DNA of 64,000 nt from Batillaria attramentaria (GCA_018292915.2 JACVVK020000148.1:848501-912500), one strand, 5' to 3'; positions 22,452 through 35,315 are shown, counted from the first letter of the stretch. Translations and numbers: made by a program. Notes: generated by a model from the sequence alone, not told the origin.

Positions 22452-23816
22452 GTGCACGTGCTACATGTATTCGCCGCCGCCGTGCCCCGTGGGGACCGAC
22501 TGTCTTTGACAGGTTCAGGACGGAGGGAGGGAGAGGGGGTGCCAGGTCGAAACTCTTTGCATCCCAATCTTTCACGCGTCCCGATTGCCGCCGGTTGCGG
22601 GGAGAGCCGTCAAAGGTCCGCCGTCGGTTATACATGCGACCACGTAAGAGAGTTACCTCGGCGCAACCCGCTTCAGGTTCGACCCGGGATTTGTAATTTT
22701 GTGCCGTGCTTGTTGTAGTCCTTAGGCAATGCAGCAGAGCTTGTGAGTGAGACTGGACTGTTCCCATCCTGCCGTCTACTACTGTCCCTACAGTGTTCCT
22801 TCCCCGAACCTTGGCCTTAAGTTATGTAAGGGGGATGACGGGGTAAAAACCCAGCATGAAGTGTGTGAGGGTGGTTGTGGTCATGAACCTGACCCCTCCA
22901 ATGTCCAGCTGAACACGACACGACCTGAATGGCCAATGAGAACTACGAAAATCAGGATGGTGGCGGCAAAGCTCTGCAGTGCATAGAATGGGGGGTTTAG
23001 AAAGGACAGCTGGGGTTTCACAGAAACAGGACGACAGCACGACAGCGTTCAGGTGCAAAGAGGAGGTGGCGCTGTTGCTGATGGACTCGATGGTGTGTCG
23101 TTCTAGTGAGCTTTGGCATAGTTTTACTAGCAGTAGAAACGGTCACGATGAGGCAGCCCACGCTTTTTGCTTTGTAGTCTACACCGTAGGATTTCAAGGG
23201 GTTTTTATGTCCGCCCATAAAAAAAAAATGCGTTGACGGTTTCCGGAATGGTAAGCCGATAATGCTTGGGATGGCATCGGCAAGTCCATTGTCCCAGATA
23301 GGAGGCGCCAGATACCGTTCTGACTTGAGGCAAGGAAAATAGAATTAGTCCGGTCTAGTGACACAGTCTGAGGATGAGCGAGGGTGCTTCACCAGCCTCC
23401 ACCGAAAATCGCCAGGCCGCACAGAAAAAAGAGGGTTGTATGTAACGCTTCGCTTCTGTCCCTGAATTGATTTGTAACACTCGGGAAGCGCTCTGGCGGA
23501 CGCAAATACGTCTAATAGCATTGCAATTTGGCAGTAGTTTGTTTGGACTGTCAGTCTTCTCTTGATGGGGAAAAGCGGCCAGAGACGATCTGTGGAATTC
23601 GGAAGATGTTTTCGTCGGGAGGATCGGCAAGACTTTCTGTTTGCAGTGAACGTCAACGCTGGAAAGACGTGTCCGAACTATTTGCAGGGAAAATTGGTGT
23701 ACTGCAGATCTATAAAAATGGTAGATACCAACTTTATTTTAGATAACCAGGGGAGAAAAGCGCTATTGGCCTTCCAAAAACAAGCTTGCGGGAAACGCGC
23801 GCAAGCGTGTATACTG

Positions 23817-23817
<1 letters not shown>

Positions 23818-23888
<71 letters not shown>
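23818..23888. repeat. (TG)n microsatellite
   Basis: About 35 TG units. Confidence 0.97.
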
Positions 23889-23889
<1 letters not shown>

Positions 23890-24116
23890 GCTTTTTAACA
23901 CAGCTGTTAGTAGCAGTTGGTATTTTTTTTAACGATTTTATCGAAAGAAAGCGGCCTGAAACTCACTGGGGGTAATGTCTTCCTTTTACAATCGATAGAA
24001 ATCTCACAATCATGTGCCCACCAGTTACGTCAGTGGCCCCCAGAAGTGCGCAGGTGCATCATCATGTGGACACTAGCGGCCTTTGTTGGTGAAAGTTGAT
24101 CGTACGTTTTGTAAAC

Positions 24117-24117
24117 T

Positions 24118-24180
<63 letters not shown>
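24117..24180. repeat. (CT)n microsatellite
   Basis: About 31 CT units, uninterrupted. Confidence 0.97.
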
Positions 24181-24183
<3 letters not shown>

Positions 24184-24420
24184 TCAATCTGTAATGCATC
24201 GTCTGCACGCTTTCCAAAGAGGTGTCTGTCTTTGAGATGAGTTTAGGTGGCTAGCATCTGATGCCGAAGGCTTGAGGAGACGTGCATAGCATCAGCAACG
24301 ACAGGAGACAGTCCTTGACAACGAGAGTCTGACATTTGCCCCTAACTGTGCTGTTTGCCATTTCACGTTCATGCGCTAGAACAGTACTAGCTGCTTAAAA
24401 TGCAACCCTTGCGCCCCTCT

Positions 24421-24500
24421 CCCCCCTCCCCCCCAAAAAAAAACCAAAACAAAACAAAAACAAAACAACAACAACAACAAACAAACAAACAAACAAACCG
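24421..24500. repeat. C(n)A(n) then (AAAC)n/(CAA)n
   Basis: C-rich run, A9, then AAAAC, CAA and AAAC repeats. Confidence 0.85.
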
Positions 24501-25024
24501 GGAACAAAAAATTACAAAAATATAGACTGGTCTTTCTTTTAGTATTCTGAAACAACAGCAGCAGAAGCCCCGTTGACATGTCCCTGAGCTTGCCTTCAGA
24601 TTCCACGTTTTGTGACTGGATATCGAGATTTTAACCTTCTCCCCCTTCTTTCCTCGAACTCATTTCCCCCGTGAAGTAGTCAACCAATTCTCAAACATCT
24701 GCCGATGTGTCCTGACGTTATCACCGTAATTACTCTACCGTCCGTTCCTGGCTCAGAGCGCTAGTGGTTTTGTAAGACTTCTATTTGGGTGGGACATATG
24801 GGGAATTTGGCCTCTGGGACTACACGCACCTTGTGGTTGTATTGGTTAGAGCCTTCACAAGGAACTGAAGAGGCCGGATTGTTGGTTGAAGCATTCGAGA
24901 ACTCTAGTAACTACGGAAGAGCGCTGCAGGGCCAGTCACGGAGGTCGAGTCAGCGATGTGGCTGTTTACAGGTTGTTTGGTATCAAGAGACTGTTACAGC
25001 CGCCAACAAAGGACAGATATCTGT

Positions 25025-25080
25025 AGACTTTATCACGGATGCACGCACCAGTTGACTTTATCACGGATGCATGCACCAGT
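25025..25080 (+). repeat. 28-bp tandem duplication
   Basis: GACTTTATCACGGATGCACG then CACCAGTT at 25025, and nearly the same at 25053. A recent local duplication. Confidence 0.85.
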
Positions 25081-25150
25081 GCGCTTTAAAGATCTAAGCT
25101 CCCAACAAAAAATGTGAAAAAAATTACAGAGTCGACCGTGCAAGCACAGT

Positions 25151-25380
25151 CAACTCTGTCACAGTTGCAGAGTTTTCAGCGTCCCTGAAACCCCAATAAG
25201 AGCCAAGAACAGCCTGATTTCACTGAGCGAGAAAGATCGTGCAGCACTCAACTTCCGCTAAACGCTGCAGCGATGTGTCTCGCTCACTGACCAAAAGCCA
25301 AATAATGTCACGGCAAACTCGTGCTCTGGTTTTATAAGGGTCCCCGAAGCGCTGAAAACTCTGCAACTGTGACAGAGTTG
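25151..25380. mobile_element. MITE with 31-bp perfect terminal inverted repeats
   Basis: CAACTCTGTCACAGTTGCAG and the next 11 bp at the left end are perfectly complementary to the right end (25350-25380). Similarity continues weakly inward (CCCC, TATAA/AATAAGAG). The element is 230 bp with no coding potential. Direct copies of GCACAGTC lie at 25145 and near 25393. Confidence 0.75.
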
Positions 25381-27696
25381 CTTGGATTATGCACAGTCGA
25401 AGGAGTCGCAGTTTTAAAGAACGCACTGTTTGCGACTTTTTGCTGAGATTGCAGACCTTTAAGCGAGGCTTGGTTCACCACACGGGGTTCTCTGCAAACG
25501 ATTCTGTATTGACAAGATTTGATTCCAGTAGGATTCGAGGTTCGAACTGGATACCTTTCCATCTCCAGTCAATTTGCTCTTACAGTTGAGAGGTGCATGT
25601 TGTCCATGTGAAACCCTATGTAAATTATGTAAAATTGTTGACGCGAAATGTTGACTGACATCAATCACATTAGTTACCTTCATCGTCCTTGGTCATTATG
25701 GCCCTATTTGATATGATATGTTTTTTTTGTTTTTTTTTATTTATTTGCGTCGACGTTACAGATCGAGATGTGAATTCGTAATCGCACCGTTTTGTGCCCC
25801 ATACTTCAAGCTGCTTTTCCAACCGTTTTACGCCGCAAGCTGTTTTACAAACAATTTCAAGTGATCGCCACCAAAACCCGCGCCCCGCAAGCTGATTCCC
25901 ACTTTCCTCTACGCATTCTAATCAGACGTGATGGATGACGGGAATGATAACTGTTGCCAGTGATTGGAATCACTCGCTTCACCACCTGTGACCTTTAGCG
26001 TCGTTACTTCCGGCTGAGAGAATTTCTGGGTCAAACGACTACTCCGACAGACGTCAGCCTCGGTGTCTGATTCCGATGTTATTCCGTCAGTATAGTACCA
26101 ACAAGTCGCAAGGAAATGAAATCGACGATTTGTTGATGGCCCGGGTTTGATCGAATCTCGATCTGCTGACAGACAGGACTACAAGTTTAGTTATCATTTT
26201 CCCGTTAGTACGCTGTGGTGTGTAACAGATGCACTCATGGAGAATTAATTGTCGGAGTGTTCTGTCTGTAGTATCATACCACGGTCTTGCTGTAACTGGT
26301 GATTACTGAGCGTTCAAGCTGAAACGCATAATGCCCAGGTTGCAGAACTGGCGGAATGTGTGAGTCTGGATATGCGTACTTTTGCACCTGTACCCTCCAA
26401 TGGTTTGACGTCCGTATCGGTCCCGTGATCATTTTAGGACGGAGCGTGTTACAGTAACTTCAGCCGGTCACAGCGCCTGTACCCGCTTAATTGACCACGG
26501 CTTTTCCCCGCAGTTGTTGTTTGGGAACTGAAACTAGCATGCCAGACCGTATACTCTTCCTGCTTTCGAAAATAGACTCCGACTTAATGGACGGGGAAGG
26601 CGAGGGGGTTCGGTAATTGCACAAGCATTGATGCGATTACGTGTACTACTCCCATCGTTTTGGCGAGCGGAGCTAGCTTAGAAAATTGACTGCCGCAGTC
26701 AGCCAGGAAACCGACCTTGTCATGGCCAGGAAGCTGCAGACATCCAGAAGTGCATGGATGTTGTTAACTTACAAACATATCGTCTGAGATCGGTCGGCAG
26801 TTATAGCTTCAGTGTCCTTTCCCCCTTTGTCGTCCCCCCACCCCCTAGAAAAATCGTCTGCAAAGCTTTTGTCAGTACTTGGTTAAAGGGGCGCTTACTA
26901 GTTTGAGGAAGCCACACCAGTGTCGAAAAGGAGTTTAAAACAGTTATAGCTGCTGTTGCGTGTGTGAGTTCCTTGAAGGGTTATCTAGATGTGCCGATCA
27001 GATTTTGGTTGTAGCTCAGAACTGAAATATAAAGTGAGGCTGATATTTGGCACATATTTGCTAAGTGTATTACGCTTGAAAAATTCTGGATCCGTAACTC
27101 CGTAAAACCTGGAATGTGGAACACAATTTGACAACCCCCCCCCCCCCCCAAACCAGCAGATTTTCATCAGTGTCTGTGACTGTTCCTAATTAGTTGCTAG
27201 TAAAGCTACCATTGGGTTCGTTTACGCGGATTCAGAGCCCATCTCTAATTGGCCATTACACCTGACCAGTCACACTGTGTGCCTCAGCATCACAGAAACA
27301 TTTTAACGTTGATATGACCAAACTACGGCACTGCCATTCACAGACGAAGACTTGCCGTCTGCTGTGTGTCAGTGGTGCAACGACGTATCTCGTAGGTCTT
27401 ATCACCTGTTCTGTGTCTAGACCTCGAGTATTTGGGGCATGTGACGGGATGATTACCTGAGCCGTAACGCTTGAAATATAGCATTACGAAGCAGCAGTTT
27501 CTGTGCTGCTATTCCTGCTTGATACACATTTTATTGTGACGATCTTCGAAGCGAAGCGAACTGTTTGTCCCAAATTTGACGGTAACTTTGATCGCAAACA
27601 AAAGTCGCATTCCTTACTGAACACTTTGCTTGATGTGATATCATGTTCTTCAAGATTTGCAGATCTCATATGTGTGCGAAGTTTGTTTGCATGAAG

Positions 27697-27814
27697 GGTG
27701 GGTGTGGGTGTTTGAGAGTTTAACGTCCTTTTCCACCACATAAGGGTGATATCAAAGACGGGGCATCGAGAAAAGGCCAGCACAAATATTTGGCCCCAGC
27801 CGGGATTCGAACTC
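27697..27814 (-). mobile_element. SINE family A copy, truncated inside the B box
   Basis: The copy contains the tail (GGGTGGGTG-type repeats, GTTTAACGTCC), the body (GATATCAAAGACGGGGC, CACAAATATTTGGCCCCAG) and only the B-box end of the tRNA head. It is flanked by TTGTTTGCATGAAG (27683-27696) and TTGTTTGCGTTAAG (27815-27828), a 14-bp target duplication with two differences. The missing 5' half is therefore due to incomplete reverse transcription, not later deletion. Confidence 0.8.
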
Positions 27815-28399
27815 TTGTTTGCGTTAAGTGGTCGGCTTCTGGAGAGGTGGCATGGATACTAAAACACATTTTAACAAAACGGCAAATGTAACAGAGAAAA
27901 GTTAGGATTTTCTTGGGAGAAAAGGTCGGAACCACTTTTCTTTAAATGACTTGTTTATTTATAAATGTATGGATTTTAGATTTTGTAAAAATGTTGCTTC
28001 TCTTGAATAATTAACGAGGGACATGTTTTTAAGCCTGAACGGCAGTCTGTGACACGGGGGATTGTTGAAATTAAAGCAGCAAACCTTGCTGAACTAATCA
28101 GAACTGCAGAATTGGCTCGCATCGTCGTGAAAAGGTGGAAAAACTCCGTATACACAACATGAAGATGAAAAGCTAACAGAATTTCTTGAGGTCACGTCTT
28201 CGGAGAAAAGTGTCGGAAAAAAGTTGACAGTTACATGTGTGTTTATGTTTGAAAATAAAATATCAGTAATATTAGCATTTTGTCGTTACCGATGTTTATC
28301 AAATCGTTACGTAGAACACTGGCATTGAATGACTGCGGTCTTCCGAAAACGATCCACGGATGTTATCATAAGACAAATTACGCAAGCATTAATAGAAGC

Positions 28400-28575
28400 G
28401 GGTGGGTGGGTGGGTGTTTGGGGGTTTAACGTCCTTTTCCACCACATACGGGTGATATCAAAGACGGGGCAACGAAGATAAAGCTAGCACAAATATTTGG
28501 CTCCAGCCGGGATACGAACTCACGACCCGAGCATTAGAAGTCCAACGCTCTACCATTCAGCCACCCCGGCTCCCC
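28400..28575 (-). mobile_element. SINE family A full-length copy with 14-bp target duplication
   Basis: This is a complete reverse-orientation copy: GGGTGGGTGTTTGG tail, GTTTAACGTCCTTTTCC, GATATCAAAGACGGGGC, and a full tRNA head ending GGCTCCCC. GCATTAATAGAAGC (28386-28399) and GCATTAATTGAAGC (28576-28589) flank it as a target duplication with one mismatch, confirming the exact ends of family A. Confidence 0.88.
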
Positions 28576-29457
28576 GCATTAATTGAAGCAAAAGTTGTGC
28601 CCGCAGTTGAAAGGAGAATGTGCATGCCCATTTTCTAAACAGAATGCTTGTGCCATTATCGCGGAAAAGGATGACAATAATAATACAAATAATGATACAA
28701 AAAGAAAGCTGAAATCAGGAGCCGTAACCTGACCCAGCAGCTATCGCTGAAAATCGCACCGGCTCTGTTAACGACAACTTCTTTTTTAACCTGAAGAAGA
28801 AAGAGTAAATAAATATTAATAACAAAATTAACGGCTAAAGCTAAAGTTTCGGTGGCAAACTTGAATTGAAACTTACCAGAATGCAGACCTCGGCAACAGT
28901 GACCGGCGATAACTGCAAAAGTAGCTTCACGTTCACCTGTCGTTCAGTCGGGACCGTCGTGCACCTCGCTTGATGACAGAGGACTTTCAGGACATCGCCA
29001 ACCCTCCTTTTGGGTGACAGAGCTGTTTTGCGGCAGATCTAGACCAGTCCACTGCGCCTTCTGGAATACTGGACAGACTCCCCTCTCACAGAAAAAGGGG
29101 GAGGGTTCGATACAACCTCGCTCGTCGGAGGGAGAAAGACACGGCCGTGTGCGTGTGTGAGCGTGCGTTCAGTGAACGGGCTGTGCGCATGTGTCGGGAT
29201 ACAGAGGCATTGTGACGGATGACTACTTCTAGTGATAGTGCTAAGTCGTCATGTTTGCTGGTTCTGGCAGCATCTGTTAGTGCTTTTCTAGTGTTCCAAA
29301 CACCAGGCCAGATGTACAGTTACCCAGTCCAGTCCTGTACATTCCACCGACCTTTTTTTTTGGAAGCTGCATCTTGTGAAATGGTTGAGTTGCCGAAGCT
29401 GTTTTGAAAGCCCCCCTCCCATACTTCGCCCGCCGTTTATCCATGCCGTAGCAAAAA

Positions 29458-29560
29458 AATATTTAAATAATAAATGATAATTATAGGTATTTGTCTGGCG
29501 CCCATCCTCCTGCTGGGAGCTCTGGGAGCCTCACGATAGCAGAATGGCATTACATACAAA
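29458..29560 (-). mobile_element. LINE/SINE 3'-end fragment (CR1/L2-like tail)
   Basis: Read on the minus strand, the segment ends GGGCGCCAGACAAATACC followed by an AT-rich (ATTT/ATTATT-like) tail. That matches the GGCGC..ATA.AATAC(ATT)n style of CR1/L2-type 3' ends and resembles the ends at 62.94 kb and of family B. The 5' limit is uncertain. Confidence 0.45.
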
Positions 29561-29882
29561 TACACGGCACACACACACGCACGCACATACGCACGGTCAT
29601 GATATATCCTAACACGACATGATAATGATGGTGGCAGTGATGGTAGAGCAGTCAATTTAGTCTATGTAATACAGCCGGAAAAGTGGGATTTCACAGCGCT
29701 TTTAAAAGAATTCGCCGACTCAGCATGACGAACATGGGAAGGCAGTGTGCAACAAGAGTAAAGGGTGGCACAGACGTGTCTACCGTCTGTTGATAAAAAG
29801 GCCTAAGCACGTATTAGATCCGTGGTGCTGAAGCCCATTTTACCAAGTGATTGTCATCAGTTGTATTCATTTATATGCGTTT

Positions 29883-30009
<127 letters not shown>

Positions 30010-30042
30010 GATCACTAAGGCAGCAGATTCAGATCCTTAATC

Positions 30043-30192
30043 GCAAGGACACAACACTGGCCGAACGGAGCCACACTGGCAGAGAAACTCTGGGGCAGCA
30101 AAACAGACCTCTTGAAGACCACTGCTTATATAAAGACCACAAACCTAATCATCTGAGGCGGAGTCCAGAACAGGGAACGCAGAAGAAGAAGA
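30043..30192 (+). mobile_element. 5'-truncated LINE 3' end with 12-bp target-site duplication
   Basis: AGATCCTTAATC occurs at 30031-30042 and again, perfectly, at 30193-30204. Between them are 150 bp that end in a (GAA)n tail. One frame reads LWGSKTDLLKTTAYIKTTNL and then II-stop (TGA at 30154-30156). This resembles the LWG..DL..T......TGL-stop end of many LINE ORF2 proteins. The perfect duplication, 5' truncation and simple tail indicate LINE-mediated insertion, probably fairly recent. Confidence 0.75.
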
Positions 30193-31080
30193 AGATCCTT
30201 AATCATTAGCGTCGTCTTCATGGGCACCGCCGTCATCATCATCAGTATTATTATTTAGTGTTTCATAACTGCGGAGGACACCCCAAGCTTGTGTAACAGG
30301 TTCGGTATATGCTCCGCTGTCGTCCCCGCTGCCCAAATAACAGCAGTAATTTTGGTAAGTGGATGCCAAGTATGCCACAGCATTTATGCACCGATGATGT
30401 CAGAAATACGCCGGGTTAGGACCGGGGGCAACATGTAACAGCAATTTGCAAGATGGATGATTGCAAATGCGTTTTCGGCGTAATGAGGTGACGTCAGGGT
30501 GTTGGGAAACGGGAAACTAGAAATATTGCGCACGCGACACTCCCCTAGCATCTCATGACCGTTCTGGTTACGCGTGTCCTGCAAAGGTGTGACAGCCAGA
30601 CGATAATGTAACGGAGAACAGAACATAATTATGTGCGCTGCGTCTGATTATGTCGTCACACTACGTAAGGCGATGGCCTCTTTTTCTGCAGAATCGTATT
30701 GTATAAACGGGTATCACGTTTTAAGCAACGAGTCTTGTTCGAGTTTGCGTGACGAGGTGAAGGACGCCAAGATGTATTTCCTGTGTAACCGTATTGTATT
30801 GAAGGAATTAGCTGCTATTTCGTTTTGCCCCTTTGTCTCCGTAAACCATTCACGCAGTTAGGAATCGTAGCGTGTCCAGGTTCTCAGTTAAACAGTTGGT
30901 GTATTCTAAACAACTATCACATGTCTTAACAACTCATCAGATAAGCACCACTAAATACAAGCTTAATTAACTTGGGAGTGCCGAATAACACAGGCCGAGT
31001 TGTAAAATCTCTGTCAGTCTCTCTGTGTCTGTTTCTCTGTCTGTCTCTTTGTCTCGTTCTGTTTGGATCGCTTCCATTTG

Positions 31081-31085
<5 letters not shown>

Positions 31086-31123
<38 letters not shown>

Positions 31124-31136
31124 CAGTGTGTGAGCT

Positions 31137-31220
<84 letters not shown>

Positions 31221-31319
31221 TGTGCGTGTGTGTGTGTGTGTGTGTGCGTGTGTGTGTGTGTGTGTGTGCGTGCGTGTGCGTGCGCGTGTGTGTGTGTGTG
31301 TGAGAGAGAGAGAGATCAT

Positions 31320-31414
<95 letters not shown>
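31086..31414. repeat. Long compound (GA)n(TG)n(GA)n(TG)n(GA)n microsatellite
   Basis: GA to 31121; TG with GCGTG interruptions from 31138 to 31302; GA to 31314; a second TG block from 31322 to 31396; GA to 31414. This is the longest microsatellite block in the window; its 121-177-residue frames are artefacts. Confidence 0.97.
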
Positions 31415-31799
31415 CGTCATTAATTTGAAAACTGACTTTAGTGCAGGCATATGTTGCATGCACAACTATCAGCAAATCCTTGCAACAATCAGTTGGTAAA
31501 GCCAGTGAATCCTCACGTGCGATGAGATGTTTTATATTCCAAACCAAACTGTCATAGCTCTTCTCTCGGGAAACAGTTTGTCAGTTTCTGGTAGACTGCT
31601 ATTGATCCAGTATCACACTGGTGTGCGAATGGCTATGTTGACCGAATTTTTCCATCCTCCAAACGTTCAATCAGAGAGAGAGAGAGAGAGAGAGAGCAGG
31701 GAAAAGTCACTTTCCTCCTTCAGTACCTCATCTCTTTTTCATCAATGTTCGCTGCCTGCTTTGCCAAAGACAGTGTGCACTGAGCAAACCTGGGAATAA

Positions 31800-32056
31800 T
31801 TCAGCATTTCACGACTCAGGACTTCCTAGCGCGTGCTGTTGCGTTTCCTTCTTACGGACAGCCGTCCGGCTTCATCAGGTTGATGTCGTTCTGTTAGGGC
31901 GATTTTAGGACTGCTGTTTTCCGTAGGAAAGAGAAAATGAAGAAAATAAAATATTAACTCGGCGAAAAAAAAGACATCCCGTTTCGCAAAGTAACTGATT
32001 TTACGACTGTAAGTTAACTTTTGTGTTATAATGTGTGTGTGTGTATTTGCGTGCAT

Positions 32057-32087
<31 letters not shown>

Positions 32088-34424
32088 GAGGGAGGGAGGG
32101 AGTGGGGGTGATCAGCCGAGCGTTCGTCTTGGAAATTCCCTCAGACTGATAGTGATACTGATAGAGCAGAGTTTACGTCAAGAAAACAACAATGCAGCTG
32201 TCCCATGGCGACATTTCCACAGACATTATACAGGCTCTTCCTTGCTTTCATGAATGCGCAGACGTATGCGACATTTGCAGAATGAAGCCAGACAACTTTA
32301 TTGCACGGACTGCCTGATTTCAATCGTAACGGTTGCTATGAGTGTCCGTCTTTCTCAGTAGGCCACGATTGGTGATGCGCCACGTGAAGCGAGTCGGCAC
32401 GGGCCAGCCGTCTCTGTGAGCAGATCGATTCAGTCACAGATATTGTGCGCAAGAGTACATTGATGGACACACTCACTTCCAGGTACCCCCCCCCCCCCCA
32501 AACAACAACAACAACAACAACAACAAAAACCAACAAGAGAACAAACACAAAATAACGAAAACGTCAAGTTTTGATGACTGACAATGAAAATGAACGTAAA
32601 AACTGTCAGTTTGGTATCGTCTCATTAAGAATACAGTATTTCGTGTTCTGTCTCTTCCAGTCGGTTGCCTCGTCCACTTACGCTACTCAGTAGACGCGTA
32701 CGAAAAATCAAGAAGCTGTACGACCTCCTCGTCTTGCAAGAATTACCCATTGTGCTTAATCGTGTGATTTTTGGTTAGAACCATCTCGTGCCATGCACAT
32801 CACACAAAAGGAAATCTGCCCTCCTTAATCATACATGCATACATAAATGCATGAAGTTCAGCAACTCACCCGAAAAATCTAATGATTAAACACGTGGGGG
32901 TAATGTTTTCAAGATCAGGTTGCCGTATAGATTCGTGATTTCTCTCAGACGATATACAGCAGTACATTCAAACGGCAGAGATCTACAAAGGAACTAGGGA
33001 CTTTCTAAAAATGGAACAGCACAAGAGTGTTCGTGAGACAGTTCATGTGAATGCAATTTCCGTGGGGCCGGAAGTTCTCGGTAGCGCACTGGACACGATC
33101 GGGCGGTCGGACTCGGGAGGTATCACGCTGGTGAAGGAATCATGGACCGGGACTGGTCTGATGCCAAAGTTTTCTTCCTTCGTTTCTCATGGTTCATGTA
33201 TTGTATTGGCAAGACTGTCTCGGCGGAGAACGTTAAGGGTAAAGGGAAATAACGTTTGTCGCCTTCAGCCTTTCGTATTTGATTGATCCATTAAACTTCT
33301 GAAATGTGGATGTGTCACACTTTTAGAACTTCTGACAAGTTTTCAGTAGTCGTCTTCGTTCTGAAAATTCAGACGACAGACTGACGTAGGAGTTGCCCAG
33401 TTTCCAGTTCAACATTTCGACTGGTTGAGTTGACGTCGCAGCGATCGGTTTTGATATGGCAAAGTTCTCATCAGACGTGAATCTCTTTGAAGTTCCCGAG
33501 TCTTGTAGTAATAGAATGATGATGCATGGCCTTCCTTCTCTGACACCTGAACATCCTCTCGTGGGAGGTGGCCTGGGGGTGTAGAACACTGAGCGTTGAT
33601 CAGTGTCCTTGTTAAGAGAAATGGGTTTCGTCTTCTCTGTTTTTTAGTTCCGACATCTGTCTCCCATGTTGGCATTTCTAGCTCGTTGCCGGACCGGACT
33701 GGGGAGCATGCCAGCCGCCTGTAAACCAACACACTCATTCTCTTTTCCACGGTAAGCCTGAACATCATCTTTGCCCGTCCTCGGTGGTGGTGGTTACCCG
33801 TCTTCCAACGAAGCCTGAGAATGGCTGGACCTTTTTGGCAGCGTTCTACAGGCACCTGCCCTTTACCTCCCAGGGAACAATCAACGTTGTTTGGACAGAC
33901 AGAAGATTGAGGAGGCTGCGGTCACTTTACATGTTTCGCAGAACCTTCCTTCCTTCTGTTCTCGCACGTGGCATGCCAGTGTCCGGGAAGAATGCGAAAG
34001 TTTTCAGCGGTTGCTGCAGTCGCACTCTCTAGTCCAGATGATCTTGTAAGAAGTGCACCGTTCAGTGAACGTTTTCGTTGTTGCTAGCTTGACAGTCACA
34101 CTTTCAGAATTTCACGACTGCACCCTTTGGGGTTTTCTTCAAGACTGCGAAACAGATTTCCCCAAGGACGAATTCGGATGAGGACACTGAATTAAAGACT
34201 TTCTACACGCGCTGTGAAGTTTGTTTGTGTCTCCAGTTCTCGCATAAACGTGTGGGACAAAATCAGTTGAATGTTGCATTTTTTTTTTTAATGATACCTT
34301 CTTGGAAGATTCAGAGAACTTTGACGGTGAATTTTAATCGGCTGAATTGTTTTCTTAATCACGTTTAGCAGTTGACACTTTTAGATTGTTACACCGATAC
34401 TGTTACGGTCAAACCTTCCTTGTA
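31800..34424. other. No gene recognised
   Basis: The TG/GGGA run at 32.06 kb and C13 plus (CAA)n at 32488-32530. Open frames around 33.0-34.0 kb on both strands lack recognisable domains. Confidence 0.4.
32060..32103. repeat. (TG)n plus (GGGA)n
   Basis: About 13 TG units followed by GGAGGGAGGGAGGGAG. Confidence 0.9.
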
Positions 34425-34530
34425 GGACACCTGTGTAAGACGGACACCTCTATATAGAGGACGCTCAAAGTACCCTAGTCAACTTCTATATAATTGCCCT
34501 GCACAGGTGGATACCTCCTGTACTTCAATT
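34425..34530 (+). repeat. Possible transposon end: GGACACCT repeats
   Basis: GTCAAACCTTCCTTGTAGG, ACACCTGTGTAAGACGGACA, CCTCTATATAGAGGACGC, and later GTGGATACCTCCTGTAC. The style resembles termini of pogo/Tigger-type elements, whose ends read CAAACC..GACACCT. No opposite end was located, so this is tentative. Confidence 0.3.
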
Positions 34531-34838
34531 TTTTTGGTATTGATAGAGATAGTGTTTATGTGGAAAATGGAAACCGGTTTGAAAAAAAAAATGCTTTGAA
34601 ATTGTGATGCAAAGACTTCAAAACACCTGAAAAAGATTGAGTTAAAAAAGAAAGAAAAAAGGTAGACAAAAATATCGGCCTAGATCAGGTTCCAAACCAG
34701 AGCGCGACCGCCCAGCGAGACGCTCCGTCACCTCGCTAACAACCTCATTTCGAAAGGAAATGGCTTCATAACATACGTCTTGCATATTCAGCACTGGATC
34801 TTTTGGCCCCGTGTTTTGAGGAGACACTTCCTCCTTGT

Positions 34839-34839
<1 letters not shown>

Positions 34840-34877
<38 letters not shown>

Positions 34878-34907
34878 CCCTGGCCAATCGCCTGTTTTTG
34901 TAGAAGA

Positions 34908-35001
<94 letters not shown>
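34840..35001. repeat. (TC)n, spacer, (TC)n(AC)n
   Basis: TC 34840-34874, a 36-bp unique spacer, TC 34911-34932, then AC to 35000, leading into the SINE B tail. Confidence 0.96.
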
Positions 35002-35006
<5 letters not shown>

Positions 35007-35008
35007 AC

Positions 35009-35223
35009 TGATGATGATGATGATGATGACCGAGTATTCTGTAGGCACTTTACCCATTTTCTTTAATTGGCTGAGCCCAGCACGCACGCTTACGTGAATC
35101 ACACGTATTCTCTCACACACTGTACATGGACACATTACAATCAAGTGCCTGGCGTGGTGCGAAGGGTCAGCTCAGCTATTTAAGTTTCGGAATTTAGAAT
35201 TGAATTTATTTTGATTTTTTTTT

Positions 35224-35264
<41 letters not shown>

Positions 35265-35312
35265 TTTTTTTTTTGGGGGGGGGGGGGGGGCTGAACATGT
35301 CCAAAGCAGATG
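35009..35312 (-). mobile_element. SINE family B, 5'-truncated copy with expanded internal A-rich region
   Basis: Reverse-orientation copy with a (GAT)n tail, GTAGGCACTTTACCC, CACACGTATTCTCTCACAC and GTCAGCTCAGCTATTTAAG. Where family B normally has a short AAATTTGAAAAATAAATG stretch, this copy has (TTTA)n, then poly-T, then about 17 G (35213-35290). It then resumes with CTGAACATGTCCAAAGCAG. At about 35312 it meets an inverted piece of the same family. Confidence 0.78.
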
Positions 35313-35315
35313 GAA

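Larger units (their letters stand above)
22460..25024. other. No further exon recognised
   Basis: Microsatellites at 23.8 and 24.1 kb and the C/A tract at 24.4 kb. No continuation of the 22297 candidate exon could be identified. Confidence 0.4.
25381..29457. other. Noncoding, with two SINE A copies
   Basis: Apart from the SINEs at 27.7 and 28.4 kb and a C16 run near 27136, nothing is recognised. Low microsatellite content makes this one of the more unique stretches. Confidence 0.4.

Noticed and set aside
30631..30861. 76-residue plus-strand frame
   Set aside because: Reads smoothly but shows no codon bias, homologue or splice context.
31014..31547. 177-residue frame and other frames of THTH, CVCV, SLSL, RERE or VCMY repeats
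   Set aside because: These are direct translations of dinucleotide and tetranucleotide microsatellites. The same applies to frames at 5, 14.5, 34.8, 39.2, 52.4, 56.3 and 59.4 kb.
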